Shown: positions 1-7,917 of the stretch, piece after piece | Layout of the letters: each line of letters opens with the position of its first letter | Numbering within the stretch: the stretch's first letter is position 1 | NCBI RefSeq assembly: GCF_000423065.1 | Contig: NZ_AUHG01000010.1 | Coordinates: 62,001 to 126,000 of the forward strand | From: Christiangramia echinicola DSM 19838 | GTDB lineage: Bacteria; Bacteroidota; Bacteroidia; Flavobacteriales; Flavobacteriaceae | Reading direction: 5' to 3' | Length of the DNA: 64,000 nt | Notes under the pieces: model-generated | Databases searched by the model: none | What the model saw: only the letters and a program-made list of their open reading frames with translations | What the model was told of the DNA's origin: nothing | Translations under genes and position numbers: made by a program

Positions 1-144
1 ATTGCATCTTAATTTACTTAAAAATTGATTATCAAACAATTAACCACTGACCCCGGAAAAATTTCATTTGATCCAAAAAAAGCCGGAGAATTAATTCAAG
101 TGCGCGTTTTTATTTAAATTGAAGTCTAACCAATACCGATAATT
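1..144. other. No supported gene at left edge
   Basis: An AT-rich stretch before the first gene. One short frame (about 31 codons from a TTG at 25 to the stop at 115-117) is open but has no start context or recognisable family; it could be the tail of a decayed gene. Confidence 0.4.
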
Positions 145-642
145 ATGAAATTACTCAAGTTACTCCCCGTTTTCGCCCTGCTTTTATTCGTTAGTTGTGG
201 CGACCATGAAAAAGAAACCGACGACATGGATGATATGGCTCAGCAGGCTGAAGTCCGTGATCCTGCAGATGCCAATAAACAATGGATAGATGCCTGGAAC
301 CGTAATAACCCACAGGAACTGGATACGCTAACTTCTGCAGATGCAGTACTTTATATGGAAGGAGAAACCATGAATACAGATAGTATTCGTTCCTGGTATA
401 ATAATGTGGCTCCAATGATGAAAGACCTTAAAACTTCTCCTGAAGTAGAGTATGCCAATCAGGAAGTGGCATACGAGGCTGGAACCTATAGTCATGGTAT
501 TAAAAATGACAGTTTAGAGGGCACTTATGAAGGTACTTACACTTTTATCTGGAAAAAGATGGATAACGACTGGAAGATCCAGGTAATGAATATTGCCGGA
601 AAAGATGAGGACACAACTTCTACAGATATTGAAGAAGAATAA
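145..642 (+). CDS. NTF2/SnoaL-like lipoprotein
   Basis: A 165-residue exported protein. Residues 1-18 are a lipoprotein signal (hydrophobic LLPVFALLLF then lipobox FVSC, lipidated Cys18), followed by an acidic linker. From about residue 40 the pattern of a helix with WIDAWNRNN, strands with LYMEGE and a terminal strand around WKKMDNDWKIQVM resembles the NTF2/SnoaL/DUF4440 fold, which often binds small ligands or acts as an accessory domain. No catalytic residue can be assigned. It stands alone, with a terminator just downstream. Fold assignment is from pattern only; function unknown. Confidence 0.75.
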   Translation: MKLLKLLPVFALLLFVSCGDHEKETDDMDDMAQQAEVRDPADANKQWIDAWNRNNPQELDTLTSADAVLYMEGETMNTDSIRSWYNNVAPMMKDLKTSPEVEYANQEVAYEAGTYSHGIKNDSLEGTYEGTYTFIWKKMDNDWKIQVMNIAGKDEDTTSTDIEEE

Positions 643-666
643 ATTCTTTCTGTTCGAAAAAACAAA

Positions 667-690
667 AAGCTCTTTCGTTTGAAAGAGCTT
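667..690. terminator. Intrinsic terminator, probably bidirectional
   Basis: Ten-base-pair stem AAGCTCTTTC / GAAAGAGCTT with a GTTT loop, A-rich on the left and TCTTTTT on the right. It lies between the converging lipoprotein gene and the small minus-strand gene at 696-929 and can serve both. Confidence 0.8.
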
Positions 691-695
691 TCTTT

Positions 696-929
696 TTAGT
701 TGAGTGAAGACTGAAAGTTCTTCATCATTTTATAAATAACTTTAAAAACGAATTTCCGTTTTTTCCTTTCCGGACTTTTCTCAAAGCGGAATTTTATGAA
801 TTTCCCTCCCGGGTCATCGCCAGAGAACTGATAATTTGTACCATCTAAAACAAAACGTGTCTTTTCTGAAAAAACAAAATCTGACACATATTTCTTTACC
901 AACCTGCTTTTACCTGAAGAGTCTTTCAT
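696..929 (-). CDS. Small basic protein, unknown
   Basis: A 77-residue reading frame rich in Lys, Arg and Phe, with no signal peptide, membrane segment or Cys motif. Its stop lies beside the terminator at 667-690, which is consistent with a real converging gene. The charged/aromatic alternation (SDFVFSEKTRFVLDG, GKFIKFRFEKS) suggests a small beta-rich fold. I do not recognise a family. No TAnnTTTG element is visible upstream, so it could be a chance ORF. Confidence 0.45.
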   Translation of the reverse strand: MKDSSGKSRLVKKYVSDFVFSEKTRFVLDGTNYQFSGDDPGGKFIKFRFEKSPERKKRKFVFKVIYKMMKNFQSSLN

Positions 930-1055
930 AGTTTTTGGTTTTTGGTTAGAACAATTAAGGTACGAAAAAAATCTATTGGTGATATTTCATTCATTTCTAC
1001 ATTTCATTTTTTAACGTTCGCTCCACATCCTAAACCGGAATAATTTTATAATTTT

Positions 1056-1085
1056 GGAATATTTCCAATTAAAAGGAATTATTCC
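1056..1085 (+). promoter_or_regulatory. Tandem palindromes before dinB (operator candidate)
   Basis: Two palindromes of the form GGAAnnnTTCC, GGAATATTTCC at 1056-1066 and GGAATTATTCC at 1075-1085, with centres 19 bp apart (about two helical turns), end just before the dinB start at 1091. Position and symmetry suggest a repressor site controlling the translesion polymerases, possibly DNA-damage regulated. The regulator is not in this window. Confidence 0.5.
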
Positions 1086-1090
1086 TATTT

Positions 1091-2311
1091 ATGAAGAATA
1101 CAAAATCTATAATTCACCTGGATCTGGATACGTTTTTTGTTTCGGCAGAAAGGCGCCTGGATTCCAAGTTAAATGATAAACCGCTTATTGTAGGTGGGCT
1201 GGGAGACCGTGGTGTGGTTGCTGCCTGCAGTTATGAGACCCGGAAATTCGGGGTGCACTCGGGTATGTCTATGAAAGTGGCGAGACAACTTTGTCCGCAG
1301 TCTGTGGTCATTAAAGGGAATGCTTCCACGTATACCAAATTTTCTCATGAAGTGACCGAGATCATTCGCAGTAAAGTACCTTCTTTTGAAAAAGCCAGTG
1401 TAGATGAATTCTATGCCGATCTAACAGGAATGGATCGCTTTTTCGGGATCACTCAGTTCGCGAAAGAACTTCAGGAAACCATTAAAAAAGAAACACATTT
1501 ACCCATCTCTTTCGGACTCTCACAAAACAAGGTGGTTTCCAAGATCGCTACCGGCGAGGGGAAACCTTATGCGCAAAAGATCATCGAAGCAGGCACCGAA
1601 AAAAGTTTTCTGGCTCCGCTGGCAGTGAACAAGATCCCGATGATAGGAAACAAAACTTTTCAGAAGCTGTTAAATCTTGGTGTACGCAGAATCGAAACCA
1701 TACAAAAGATGCCGGTGGAAGTACTGGAAAGTGTTTTAGGCAAGAACGGCCGTACTATATGGAAAAGAGCCCACGGAATCGATAACCCGCCGATCATTCC
1801 CTTCCACGAGCGAAAATCGATCTCTACCGAACGTACTTTTAACCGGGACACGATAGATATGATCCGCCTGCATGGGACGATGGTAGCAATGGCTGAAAGT
1901 CTTGCCTACCAGTTAAGACGAGGCAACAAACTGACATCTAATGTGAGTGTGAAGATCAGGTATTCAGATTTCCAAACACACAGCAAACAGGCGAAGATAC
2001 CCTATACCAGCGCAGATCATATTCTTATCCCGAAAGTAGAGGAGCTATTCCGGCAGCTTTATAGTAGAAGGTTACTCATCAGGTTGATAGGCGTTCGCTT
2101 TAGCGGACTCGTAGGAGGGCATTATCAAATCAATCTTTTTGATGATTCTCAAGAGATGCTGAATCTTTATAATTCGCTGGATAAGATTAAAAACCGGTTT
2201 GGGGAACATAGTGTGATGCGAGCCACTTCTATGGACGCAAAAACGATCGGCCGGATGGGAAATCCGTTTAACGGGGAACCTCCAATTGTGCTGGCGCATA
2301 GAAAACAATAA
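1091..2311 (+). CDS. dinB: DNA polymerase IV (Y-family, DinB)
   Basis: Y-family translesion polymerase, 406 residues, which copies past damaged bases. The palm carboxylates are visible: DLD at 11-13 (HLDLDTFFVSAERR) and the D105-E106 pair in SVDEFYADL. A helix-hairpin-helix region follows around 180-215 (IPMIGNKTFQKL), then the little-finger domain. Residues 346-350, QINLF, match the QxxLF sliding-clamp-binding motif. The gene precedes a DnaE-type polymerase by about 170 bp, the arrangement seen in error-prone repair cassettes; no ImuA or UmuD-like gene is present in the window. Two palindromes just upstream suggest regulated expression. Confidence 0.95.
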   Translation: MKNTKSIIHLDLDTFFVSAERRLDSKLNDKPLIVGGLGDRGVVAACSYETRKFGVHSGMSMKVARQLCPQSVVIKGNASTYTKFSHEVTEIIRSKVPSFEKASVDEFYADLTGMDRFFGITQFAKELQETIKKETHLPISFGLSQNKVVSKIATGEGKPYAQKIIEAGTEKSFLAPLAVNKIPMIGNKTFQKLLNLGVRRIETIQKMPVEVLESVLGKNGRTIWKRAHGIDNPPIIPFHERKSISTERTFNRDTIDMIRLHGTMVAMAESLAYQLRRGNKLTSNVSVKIRYSDFQTHSKQAKIPYTSADHILIPKVEELFRQLYSRRLLIRLIGVRFSGLVGGHYQINLFDDSQEMLNLYNSLDKIKNRFGEHSVMRATSMDAKTIGRMGNPFNGEPPIVLAHRKQ

Positions 2312-2382
2312 AATAATTGATAATGGAGAATTGACAATTGATATAGGAAAAGTGATTGAATGTGAGATTCTCACTAAGATAA

Positions 2383-2465
2383 GATTCTTCACTTCGTTCA
2401 GAATGACAGCAGGAAGATGTCCTCAGTTTCGACTTCGTCGAATCTTCGATTTCAGGTCTCAATAA
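2383..2465. repeat. Dispersed repeat, copy A
   Basis: Contains GATTCTTCACTTCGT (2383-2397), a CAGAATGACA segment, and AATCTTCGATTTCAGG (2441-2456) followed by TCTCA. The first and last blocks recur at 5530-5568 on the other side of the DnaE gene. This resembles short interspersed, REP-like repeats of Bacteroidota genomes. A frame that appears to lengthen DnaE upstream runs through this repeat. Confidence 0.7.
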
Positions 2466-2479
2466 ATTATAATGAACAA

Positions 2480-5464
2480 TTGTACTTAAACTGCCATACA
2501 TACTACTCTTTACGCTACGGCACAATGTCTACCGCCGAACTATGCGAACTGGCGAAGCAGAACGGTGTAAAATACCTCGCTGTTACCGACATTAACAACA
2601 CTTCAGCCTGCTTGGAATTCATTAAACTCAACAAAAAGACCGATCTAGAACCACTGGTCGGGATCGATTATCGAAATGGAATTGCTCCAATATATATTGG
2701 AATTGCCAGAAATAATGAAGGTTTCCGGCAATTGAATGCCCACCTTTCTCATCATCTACATAAAAAAAAGGATTTTGAAGATGAAGCTCCACTCCTGCCC
2801 GATTGCTTTGTTATTTATCCTTATGAAAAAGTAGTAAGTCTCAAAAAGAACAAATTCAGAGCAAATGAATTTATCGGTGTTTCTATAGACAACCTCCGTA
2901 AATTGAAATTTTCAGAATATCGAAAACTGGAAGATAAGCTCATCATTCTGCAAACGGTAAGTTTCCGGAATAAGAAAGATCATAACGCTCACCGCCTGCT
3001 TCGAGCTATAGATAACAATACGCTACTGAGTAAACTTCCCGATAGCGAACAAGGCTCATTTTTAAATAAAATGTTGCCCTTAGAGATACTTCAGAATGAA
3101 TTTGAAGAATTTCCACATATTATTGAAAACACGAAAAAACTGATCGATTCCTGTAAAGTTAATTTTGAATTCGGGCGTGAACAAAACCGGAATTTACAGA
3201 TTGCCGGGAATAGCGAAAAAGAAGATGAAGAAAAACTAATTCAGCTTTGTTATAAGAAGCTTCCGGAAAGGTATCCGGATAAAAAAGAGGTAGTCTATGT
3301 TCGGGTAGAAAAAGAACTTAAAGTGATCATCAGGCTGAAATTCGTCTCCTATTTTCTTATCAACCTTGATATTGTGAATTATGCTAGATCCCAGAAATAT
3401 CCTTTTATAGGGCGTGGTAGCGGAGCGAATTCCGTCGTTGCTTATATTCTGGGTATTACCAATGTTGATCCTATTGAACTCGACCTTTATTTTGAACGCT
3501 TTATAAACCCAAACCGTAGTTCCCCTCCCGATTTTGATATCGACTTCTCCTGGAAAGACCGGAATGATGTCACCGATTATATTTTCAGGACTTACGACAA
3601 TACCGCTTTAATGGGAACTTACGTAACCTTTAAATACCGGGCAGTGGTAAGGGAATTGGGAAAAGTCTTCGGACTTCCAAAAGAGAATATAGATAAATTA
3701 TCTTCTACTTTTTTTGATTATAATCAACTGGATTACCTGGAAAAACTGGTGTTGAGATACAGCAGATTGATTGACGGTTTCCCGAATTATTTAAGTGTTC
3801 ACTCCGGTGGAATTCTCATTCTGAATGATTCGGTTCACAATTATGCCGGCACTTTTCTGCCACCTAAAGGTTTTCAAACCATTCAGATAGATATGAATAT
3901 CGCCGAGGATGTGGGAATTCACAAATTCGATATTCTGGCTCAACGCGGACTCTCCAAGATCACTGATGCTATTGAGATCATACAACGAAACCAGCCCGAT
4001 GCTGAAATTGAAGATATCGAAAACATCAAAAAATTTAAAGAAGATCCAGCTATTAATAGCCTTTTAAAAGTTGGAGATTGTATGGGTGTATTTTATGTGG
4101 AATCACCAGCCATGCGCGGACTCCTCACCAAACTGCAAACCGATAATTATATGAACCTGGTCGCGGCTAGCTCGGTCATAAGGCCGGGAATTTCCAGCGC
4201 CGGAATGAAGGAAGAGTTTATTCGCCGTCATCGTGATCCTGAACTTAGAAAGAATGCCCACCCGGTCATGCTAAAAATCATGAAAGAAACTTATGGCGTG
4301 ATGGTCTACCAGGAAGATGTAATGAAGGTTGCCTACGAATTTGCTGGTCTGGATCTGGATGATGCCGATGTACTTCGCCGTGGCATGAGCGGAAAGAAAA
4401 CATCTAAAGGCCAGATGGAGAAGATCGAACAGACCTTCAGGGAGAATTGTAAGAAGCGTGGATACAGCGATAAACTCACCGATGAAGTCTGGGAACAGAT
4501 CTCTTCTTTTGCCGGATACGCCTTTCCGAAAGGTCATTCTGCATCCTATGCGGTAGAGAGTTATCAGAGTTTATATCTCAAAAAATATTTCCCACTGGAA
4601 TTTATGGTAGCGGCGATCAATAACGGTGGAGGTTTTTACGATCTTCAAACCTATATTCAGGAGATTCGAAAATGTGGTGGTAAGGTGCATGCCCCCTGCA
4701 TCAACAAAAGCGACCATCCCAACACGATCTATGCTAGTGATGTATATCTGGGATTGGGATATATCAAGGAACTGGAAAATAAAACCATTCAGCAGATCCT
4801 TGAAAACAGGCAGTTTTTCGGTCCGTTTAAATCGCTGGATGATTTTATAGATCGTATTTATATTTCCATTGATCAGTTAAGTCTTTTGCTGAAGATAAAT
4901 GCATTCAGGTTTACAGGTGTAGACAAACATGAATTACTCTGGAAAGCCTATTTTAAACTGAATAAATCCAAACCAAAAAGTAATCAGGCATTATTATTCA
5001 AACCTCAACACAGAGATTTTGAACTACCGGAATTTGAACGTTCAAAAATGATAGAAGCTTATGATCAAATGGAGTTGCTTGGCTTTCCTCTATGCAGTCA
5101 TTTTGATCTTTTGAAAGAACCTGTTGAAAACGGACTTACCGCGAATGACCTTAAGAAGAATATTGGTAAGGATGTGGAGATCTTCGGGAACCTGGTAAAC
5201 GCGAAGAAGAATGGAACTTCTAATGGAAAATATATGTACTTCGGAACCTTCTACGATATAGTGGGCGGGATTTTCGACGTGGTGCTTTTCCCTAAGGTAG
5301 CCGAGAAATATCCGCTAAGGAGTCGCGGTATTTATAAATGCTTCGGAAAAGTAACCAGTGACCTTGGTTTTATTTCTTTAGATATAAAATGGATCGCCCG
5401 GCAGGCAACTCAAACAGATCCGAGATTGGTGGAAACAGGATTTAAGACCGGTATTCAAAATTAA
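2480..5464 (+). CDS. Error-prone type DNA polymerase III alpha (DnaE family)
   Basis: C-family polymerase of 994 residues from the chosen TTG start (an in-frame ATG at 2417 would give 1015 but adds residues encoded by a dispersed repeat). Catalytic Asp residues lie in PDFDIDF (372 and 374, numbered from 2417) with a third in KFDILAQRG (505). An OB-fold segment sits near the C-terminus (DVEIFGNLVNAKK). The N-terminal PHP domain is degenerate: the HxH of active PHP domains reads NCH and TDHGN reads TDINN, so no PHP exonuclease is expected. It is shorter than replicative DnaE and lies beside dinB, so a translesion role (DnaE2/ImuC-like) is inferred. Confidence 0.88.
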   Translation: MYLNCHTYYSLRYGTMSTAELCELAKQNGVKYLAVTDINNTSACLEFIKLNKKTDLEPLVGIDYRNGIAPIYIGIARNNEGFRQLNAHLSHHLHKKKDFEDEAPLLPDCFVIYPYEKVVSLKKNKFRANEFIGVSIDNLRKLKFSEYRKLEDKLIILQTVSFRNKKDHNAHRLLRAIDNNTLLSKLPDSEQGSFLNKMLPLEILQNEFEEFPHIIENTKKLIDSCKVNFEFGREQNRNLQIAGNSEKEDEEKLIQLCYKKLPERYPDKKEVVYVRVEKELKVIIRLKFVSYFLINLDIVNYARSQKYPFIGRGSGANSVVAYILGITNVDPIELDLYFERFINPNRSSPPDFDIDFSWKDRNDVTDYIFRTYDNTALMGTYVTFKYRAVVRELGKVFGLPKENIDKLSSTFFDYNQLDYLEKLVLRYSRLIDGFPNYLSVHSGGILILNDSVHNYAGTFLPPKGFQTIQIDMNIAEDVGIHKFDILAQRGLSKITDAIEIIQRNQPDAEIEDIENIKKFKEDPAINSLLKVGDCMGVFYVESPAMRGLLTKLQTDNYMNLVAASSVIRPGISSAGMKEEFIRRHRDPELRKNAHPVMLKIMKETYGVMVYQEDVMKVAYEFAGLDLDDADVLRRGMSGKKTSKGQMEKIEQTFRENCKKRGYSDKLTDEVWEQISSFAGYAFPKGHSASYAVESYQSLYLKKYFPLEFMVAAINNGGGFYDLQTYIQEIRKCGGKVHAPCINKSDHPNTIYASDVYLGLGYIKELENKTIQQILENRQFFGPFKSLDDFIDRIYISIDQLSLLLKINAFRFTGVDKHELLWKAYFKLNKSKPKSNQALLFKPQHRDFELPEFERSKMIEAYDQMELLGFPLCSHFDLLKEPVENGLTANDLKKNIGKDVEIFGNLVNAKKNGTSNGKYMYFGTFYDIVGGIFDVVLFPKVAEKYPLRSRGIYKCFGKVTSDLGFISLDIKWIARQATQTDPRLVETGFKTGIQN

Positions 5465-5529
5465 AAAGTACACTTCGCCTCGCTCAGCTCGGTATGATTG
5501 ACAATAATGAATAGAAGAATAGAACCTGA

Positions 5530-5568
5530 GATTCTTCACTTCGTCTAATCTTCGATTTCAGGGTCTCA
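5530..5568. repeat. Dispersed repeat, copy B
   Basis: A compact copy: GATTCTTCACTTCGT (5530-5544) almost directly joined to AATCTTCGATTTCAGG (5547-5562) and GGTCTCA. Compared with copy A at 2383-2465 it lacks the middle section. It lies between the converging DnaE and FAD-dehydrogenase genes. Confidence 0.65.
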
Positions 5569-5572
5569 TTAA

Positions 5573-7132
5573 TTACACTTCCGTATATTTCCTAGCGATT
5601 GCATCCACGCAATTAATACCATCAATCGCGGCAGAAATAATACCACCGGCATAACCAGCTCCTTCACCACAAGGATAAAGACCTTTGATCTCTACATGTT
5701 CCAACGATTCAGGATCACGCGGAATCAAAACCGGAGAAGAAGTCCTGCTTTCCGGTGCATGTAATACTGCGTCATTTGTATAATAACCCTTCAATTTCTT
5801 TCCGTATTGAACAAATGCTTTTCGCAATCGGCGGGCAATAAGATCTGGAAGTACCTTATTAAGATCCACACTAACGATTCCAGGTTGATAGGACGTCTTC
5901 GGAAAATCCTTTGAAACCTTTCCTTCTACAAAATCTTTCATTCGCTGAGCTGGAACCTGCTGTGTTTTTCCGGCCGCTTCCCAGCAATTCCTTTCAACTA
6001 ACTTCTGAAAGTCCAGACAAACAAAAGGATCGTCTGGGCTGTAATTGGGCAAATCTGAAGGTTCTATACTAACCACAATACCCGAATTGGAATATGGGTT
6101 ATTTCGTTTGCTTGGGCTCCACCCATTGGTCACCACTTCCTCCTGATAAGTAGCGCAAGGTGCGATGATTCCACCAGGACACATACAGAAGGAGTACACA
6201 CCCATCCCGTCTACCTGCTCTACCAGACTATAAGATGCCGGGGGCAAATAAGGGTTTTCGTCTTCCCCGTGATACTGGATATGATCTATTAATTTCTGTT
6301 GATGTTCAATACGAACACCTAAAGCGAATGGCTTAGCCTCGATCTTAATATTTCTGTCATCTAAAAGATAGAAAATATCCCGGGCAGAATGACCTGTTGC
6401 CAGTATAACCTCATTAAAAGGACGCCAATTTTCACCATTGATCTGTATAGCGTCAATTTTATTTCCCTGTATCTTAAGGTCTGTGAGCTTTGAATTAAAA
6501 TTCACTTCCCCACCAGCTTCAATTATAGCTTCCCGCATTGCGGTGATGATCTTTGGTAACTTGTTAGTCCCTATATGAGGATGAGCATCCACAAGAATAT
6601 CAGGATCGGCACCAAAATTCACAAACCATTCCAATGCCTTTAGCACGTTGCCCCGTTTTTTAGATCGGGTATATAATTTACCATCAGAATAGGTTCCTGC
6701 ACCACCTTCGCCGAAACAATAATTTGATTCGGGATTCACGACCTGTTCTTTATTGATCTTAGCCAGGTCGAATCTTCTGGATCTAACATCCTTTCCTCTT
6801 TCAAAGACAATTGGTTTCAAACCTGCCTCAACCGCACGTAGCGCTGCATATAAACCAGCAGGACCAGCACCGATGATAGCAATTTCTTTAGCTCCTGTCA
6901 CATCACTTAAAACAAAGGAAGAAATTTCAGTTTTCTGTTCACCTCTTTTCCAGATTTCAACCTGCAAGTTCAGTCTCACTGGTTTTCTTCGAGCATCTAT
7001 AGAACGCTTTCTAATTCTCCAGTCCTGGATATCGTCCTTTCGAATTCTAGATTTTTGAATTGCTCTATTCAGCAAAAGATCGCGATCTTCCTGCTCCTGT
7101 GGTAAAGCGGTGATTTGTACCAATGTGCTCAT
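5573..7132 (-). CDS. FAD-dependent dehydrogenase (COG2509-like)
   Basis: A 519-residue flavoprotein from the chosen start. The dinucleotide-binding motif GAGPAGLYAAL lies near residue 90 after an alpha/beta N-terminal domain; a second glycine-rich motif (CGEGAGYAGGIISAAIDG) lies near the C-terminus, as in COG2509 dehydrogenases. Substrate unknown. A -7 element (TATCTTTG on the minus strand) at 7139-7146 overlaps the longer possible start at 7141, so the ATG at 7132 is preferred, which would make the mRNA essentially leaderless. It is divergent from the aspartic protease gene. Confidence 0.85.
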   Translation of the reverse strand: MSTLVQITALPQEQEDRDLLLNRAIQKSRIRKDDIQDWRIRKRSIDARRKPVRLNLQVEIWKRGEQKTEISSFVLSDVTGAKEIAIIGAGPAGLYAALRAVEAGLKPIVFERGKDVRSRRFDLAKINKEQVVNPESNYCFGEGGAGTYSDGKLYTRSKKRGNVLKALEWFVNFGADPDILVDAHPHIGTNKLPKIITAMREAIIEAGGEVNFNSKLTDLKIQGNKIDAIQINGENWRPFNEVILATGHSARDIFYLLDDRNIKIEAKPFALGVRIEHQQKLIDHIQYHGEDENPYLPPASYSLVEQVDGMGVYSFCMCPGGIIAPCATYQEEVVTNGWSPSKRNNPYSNSGIVVSIEPSDLPNYSPDDPFVCLDFQKLVERNCWEAAGKTQQVPAQRMKDFVEGKVSKDFPKTSYQPGIVSVDLNKVLPDLIARRLRKAFVQYGKKLKGYYTNDAVLHAPESRTSSPVLIPRDPESLEHVEIKGLYPCGEGAGYAGGIISAAIDGINCVDAIARKYTEV

Positions 7133-7138
7133 AGGCGA

Positions 7139-7146
7139 CAAAGATA
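7139..7146 (-). promoter_or_regulatory. -7 element for the FAD dehydrogenase
   Basis: TATCTTTG on the minus strand fits TAnnTTTG. Only six bases separate it from the ATG at 7132, implying a leaderless transcript and deciding the start. Confidence 0.6.
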
Positions 7147-7220
7147 GTATGTATTTTTTCTAATTTTCAGATTAAAATATTTATAGATAAAATCATCAAT
7201 TTCAACTATTCCTATAATCC

Positions 7221-7228
7221 TATATTTG
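7221..7228 (+). promoter_or_regulatory. -7 element for the aspartic protease gene
   Basis: TATATTTG fits TAnnTTTG and lies 11 nt before the ATG at 7240. No clear -33 TTTG is seen at the usual distance. Confidence 0.55.
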
Positions 7229-7239
7229 TAAAAAAAGCA

Positions 7240-7674
7240 ATGTCACTAAAGAAGCTATTAGAAGAAAAAGGATTTCATCGCATAAAAATGAAGTTCACAA
7301 AAACCAATCACCTAGAGGTAGTTGCCAAGATAAATGATATTGAAGGGAATTTTATTCTTGATACCGGTGCATCCAGTACATGTGTAGGTATAGATACTAT
7401 TGAACATTTTGATCTACTCCCGGAAGATAGTGATATAAAGGCAGCTGGAGCTGGAGCTACAAATATGCTTACCCAGATCTCTCAAAAGAATCGGATTGAA
7501 ATAAAAGGCTGGAAAAAGAAAAAAGTGGATCTGGTGCTTTTTGATCTTAAGCATGTGAACGAAGCCCTTATTAACCACAAAGCTGAAAAAGTGCACGGAA
7601 TTATTGGTGCCGATATTCTCAAAAAAGGCAAAGCAGTAATAGATTATAAGAACAAGGCTTTATTTTTGAAATAA
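7240..7674 (+). CDS. Retropepsin-like aspartic protease
   Basis: A 144-residue soluble protein. LDTGASSTCVGID at 40-52 is the clan AA active-site motif with catalytic Asp41; GIIGADIL near 120 matches the hydrophobic Ile-Gly segment after the flap. Retropepsins of this size are half-enzymes that dimerise to complete the active site. No signal peptide is seen, so it is likely cytoplasmic. It has its own promoter and its unit ends before a separate small transcript. Natural substrate unknown; the family is firm, proteolytic activity is inferred. Confidence 0.85.
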   Translation: MSLKKLLEEKGFHRIKMKFTKTNHLEVVAKINDIEGNFILDTGASSTCVGIDTIEHFDLLPEDSDIKAAGAGATNMLTQISQKNRIEIKGWKKKKVDLVLFDLKHVNEALINHKAEKVHGIIGADILKKGKAVIDYKNKALFLK

Positions 7675-7689
7675 AAGGGAAAAATCCCC

Positions 7690-7721
7690 TTTGACTGGTA
7701 AACTATTAAAAAGTAGATTTG
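7690..7721 (+). promoter_or_regulatory. Full consensus promoter of a micro-gene
   Basis: TTTG at 7690-7693, 20 nt, then TAGATTTG at 7714-7721: an exact match to the Bacteroidota -33/-7 consensus, in an intergenic region after the protease stop. Predicted transcription start about 7727. Confidence 0.65.
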
Positions 7722-7736
7722 AATAGTTTCAAATAA

Positions 7737-7850
7737 AAAAGAAATATTATCAAAGCTAAAGCCTTCTCACAGTTCTTATATATCCTTCTAGCCGTTGTAA
7801 CGGTGGGAACTTTAGCATTGAATCTTATTCGTTTGTTAGTTTTGTTTTAA
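7737..7850 (+). CDS. Possible 34-37-residue membrane peptide without ATG
   Basis: The frame between stops at 7734-7736 and 7848-7850 encodes a basic N-terminus (KRNIIKAKAFSQF) followed by a hydrophobic helix (LYILLAVVTVGTLALNL) and a short Arg-containing tail, the profile of a single-span membrane peptide. No ATG, GTG or suitably placed TTG opens it; ATT at 7746 is the best start candidate, giving 34 residues. A perfect promoter precedes it and a terminator follows, so the region is probably transcribed. It may instead be a small RNA or a gene broken at the A-run just upstream. Confidence 0.35.
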   Translation, partial: KRNIIKAKAFSQFLYILLAVVTVGTLALNLIRLLVLF

Positions 7851-7869
7851 TTTTCGTTAGAATAAAAAA

Positions 7870-7889
7870 GGGTCTGCAATTACAGACCC
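7870..7889. terminator. Bidirectional terminator
   Basis: GGGTCTG / CAGACCC stem with a CAATTA loop, A-run on the left and T-run on the right. It ends the small plus-strand transcript and the sucAB operon arriving from the other side. Confidence 0.88.
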
Positions 7890-7917
7890 TTTTTTTATTC
7901 TAATTTCCTCGGATAAC

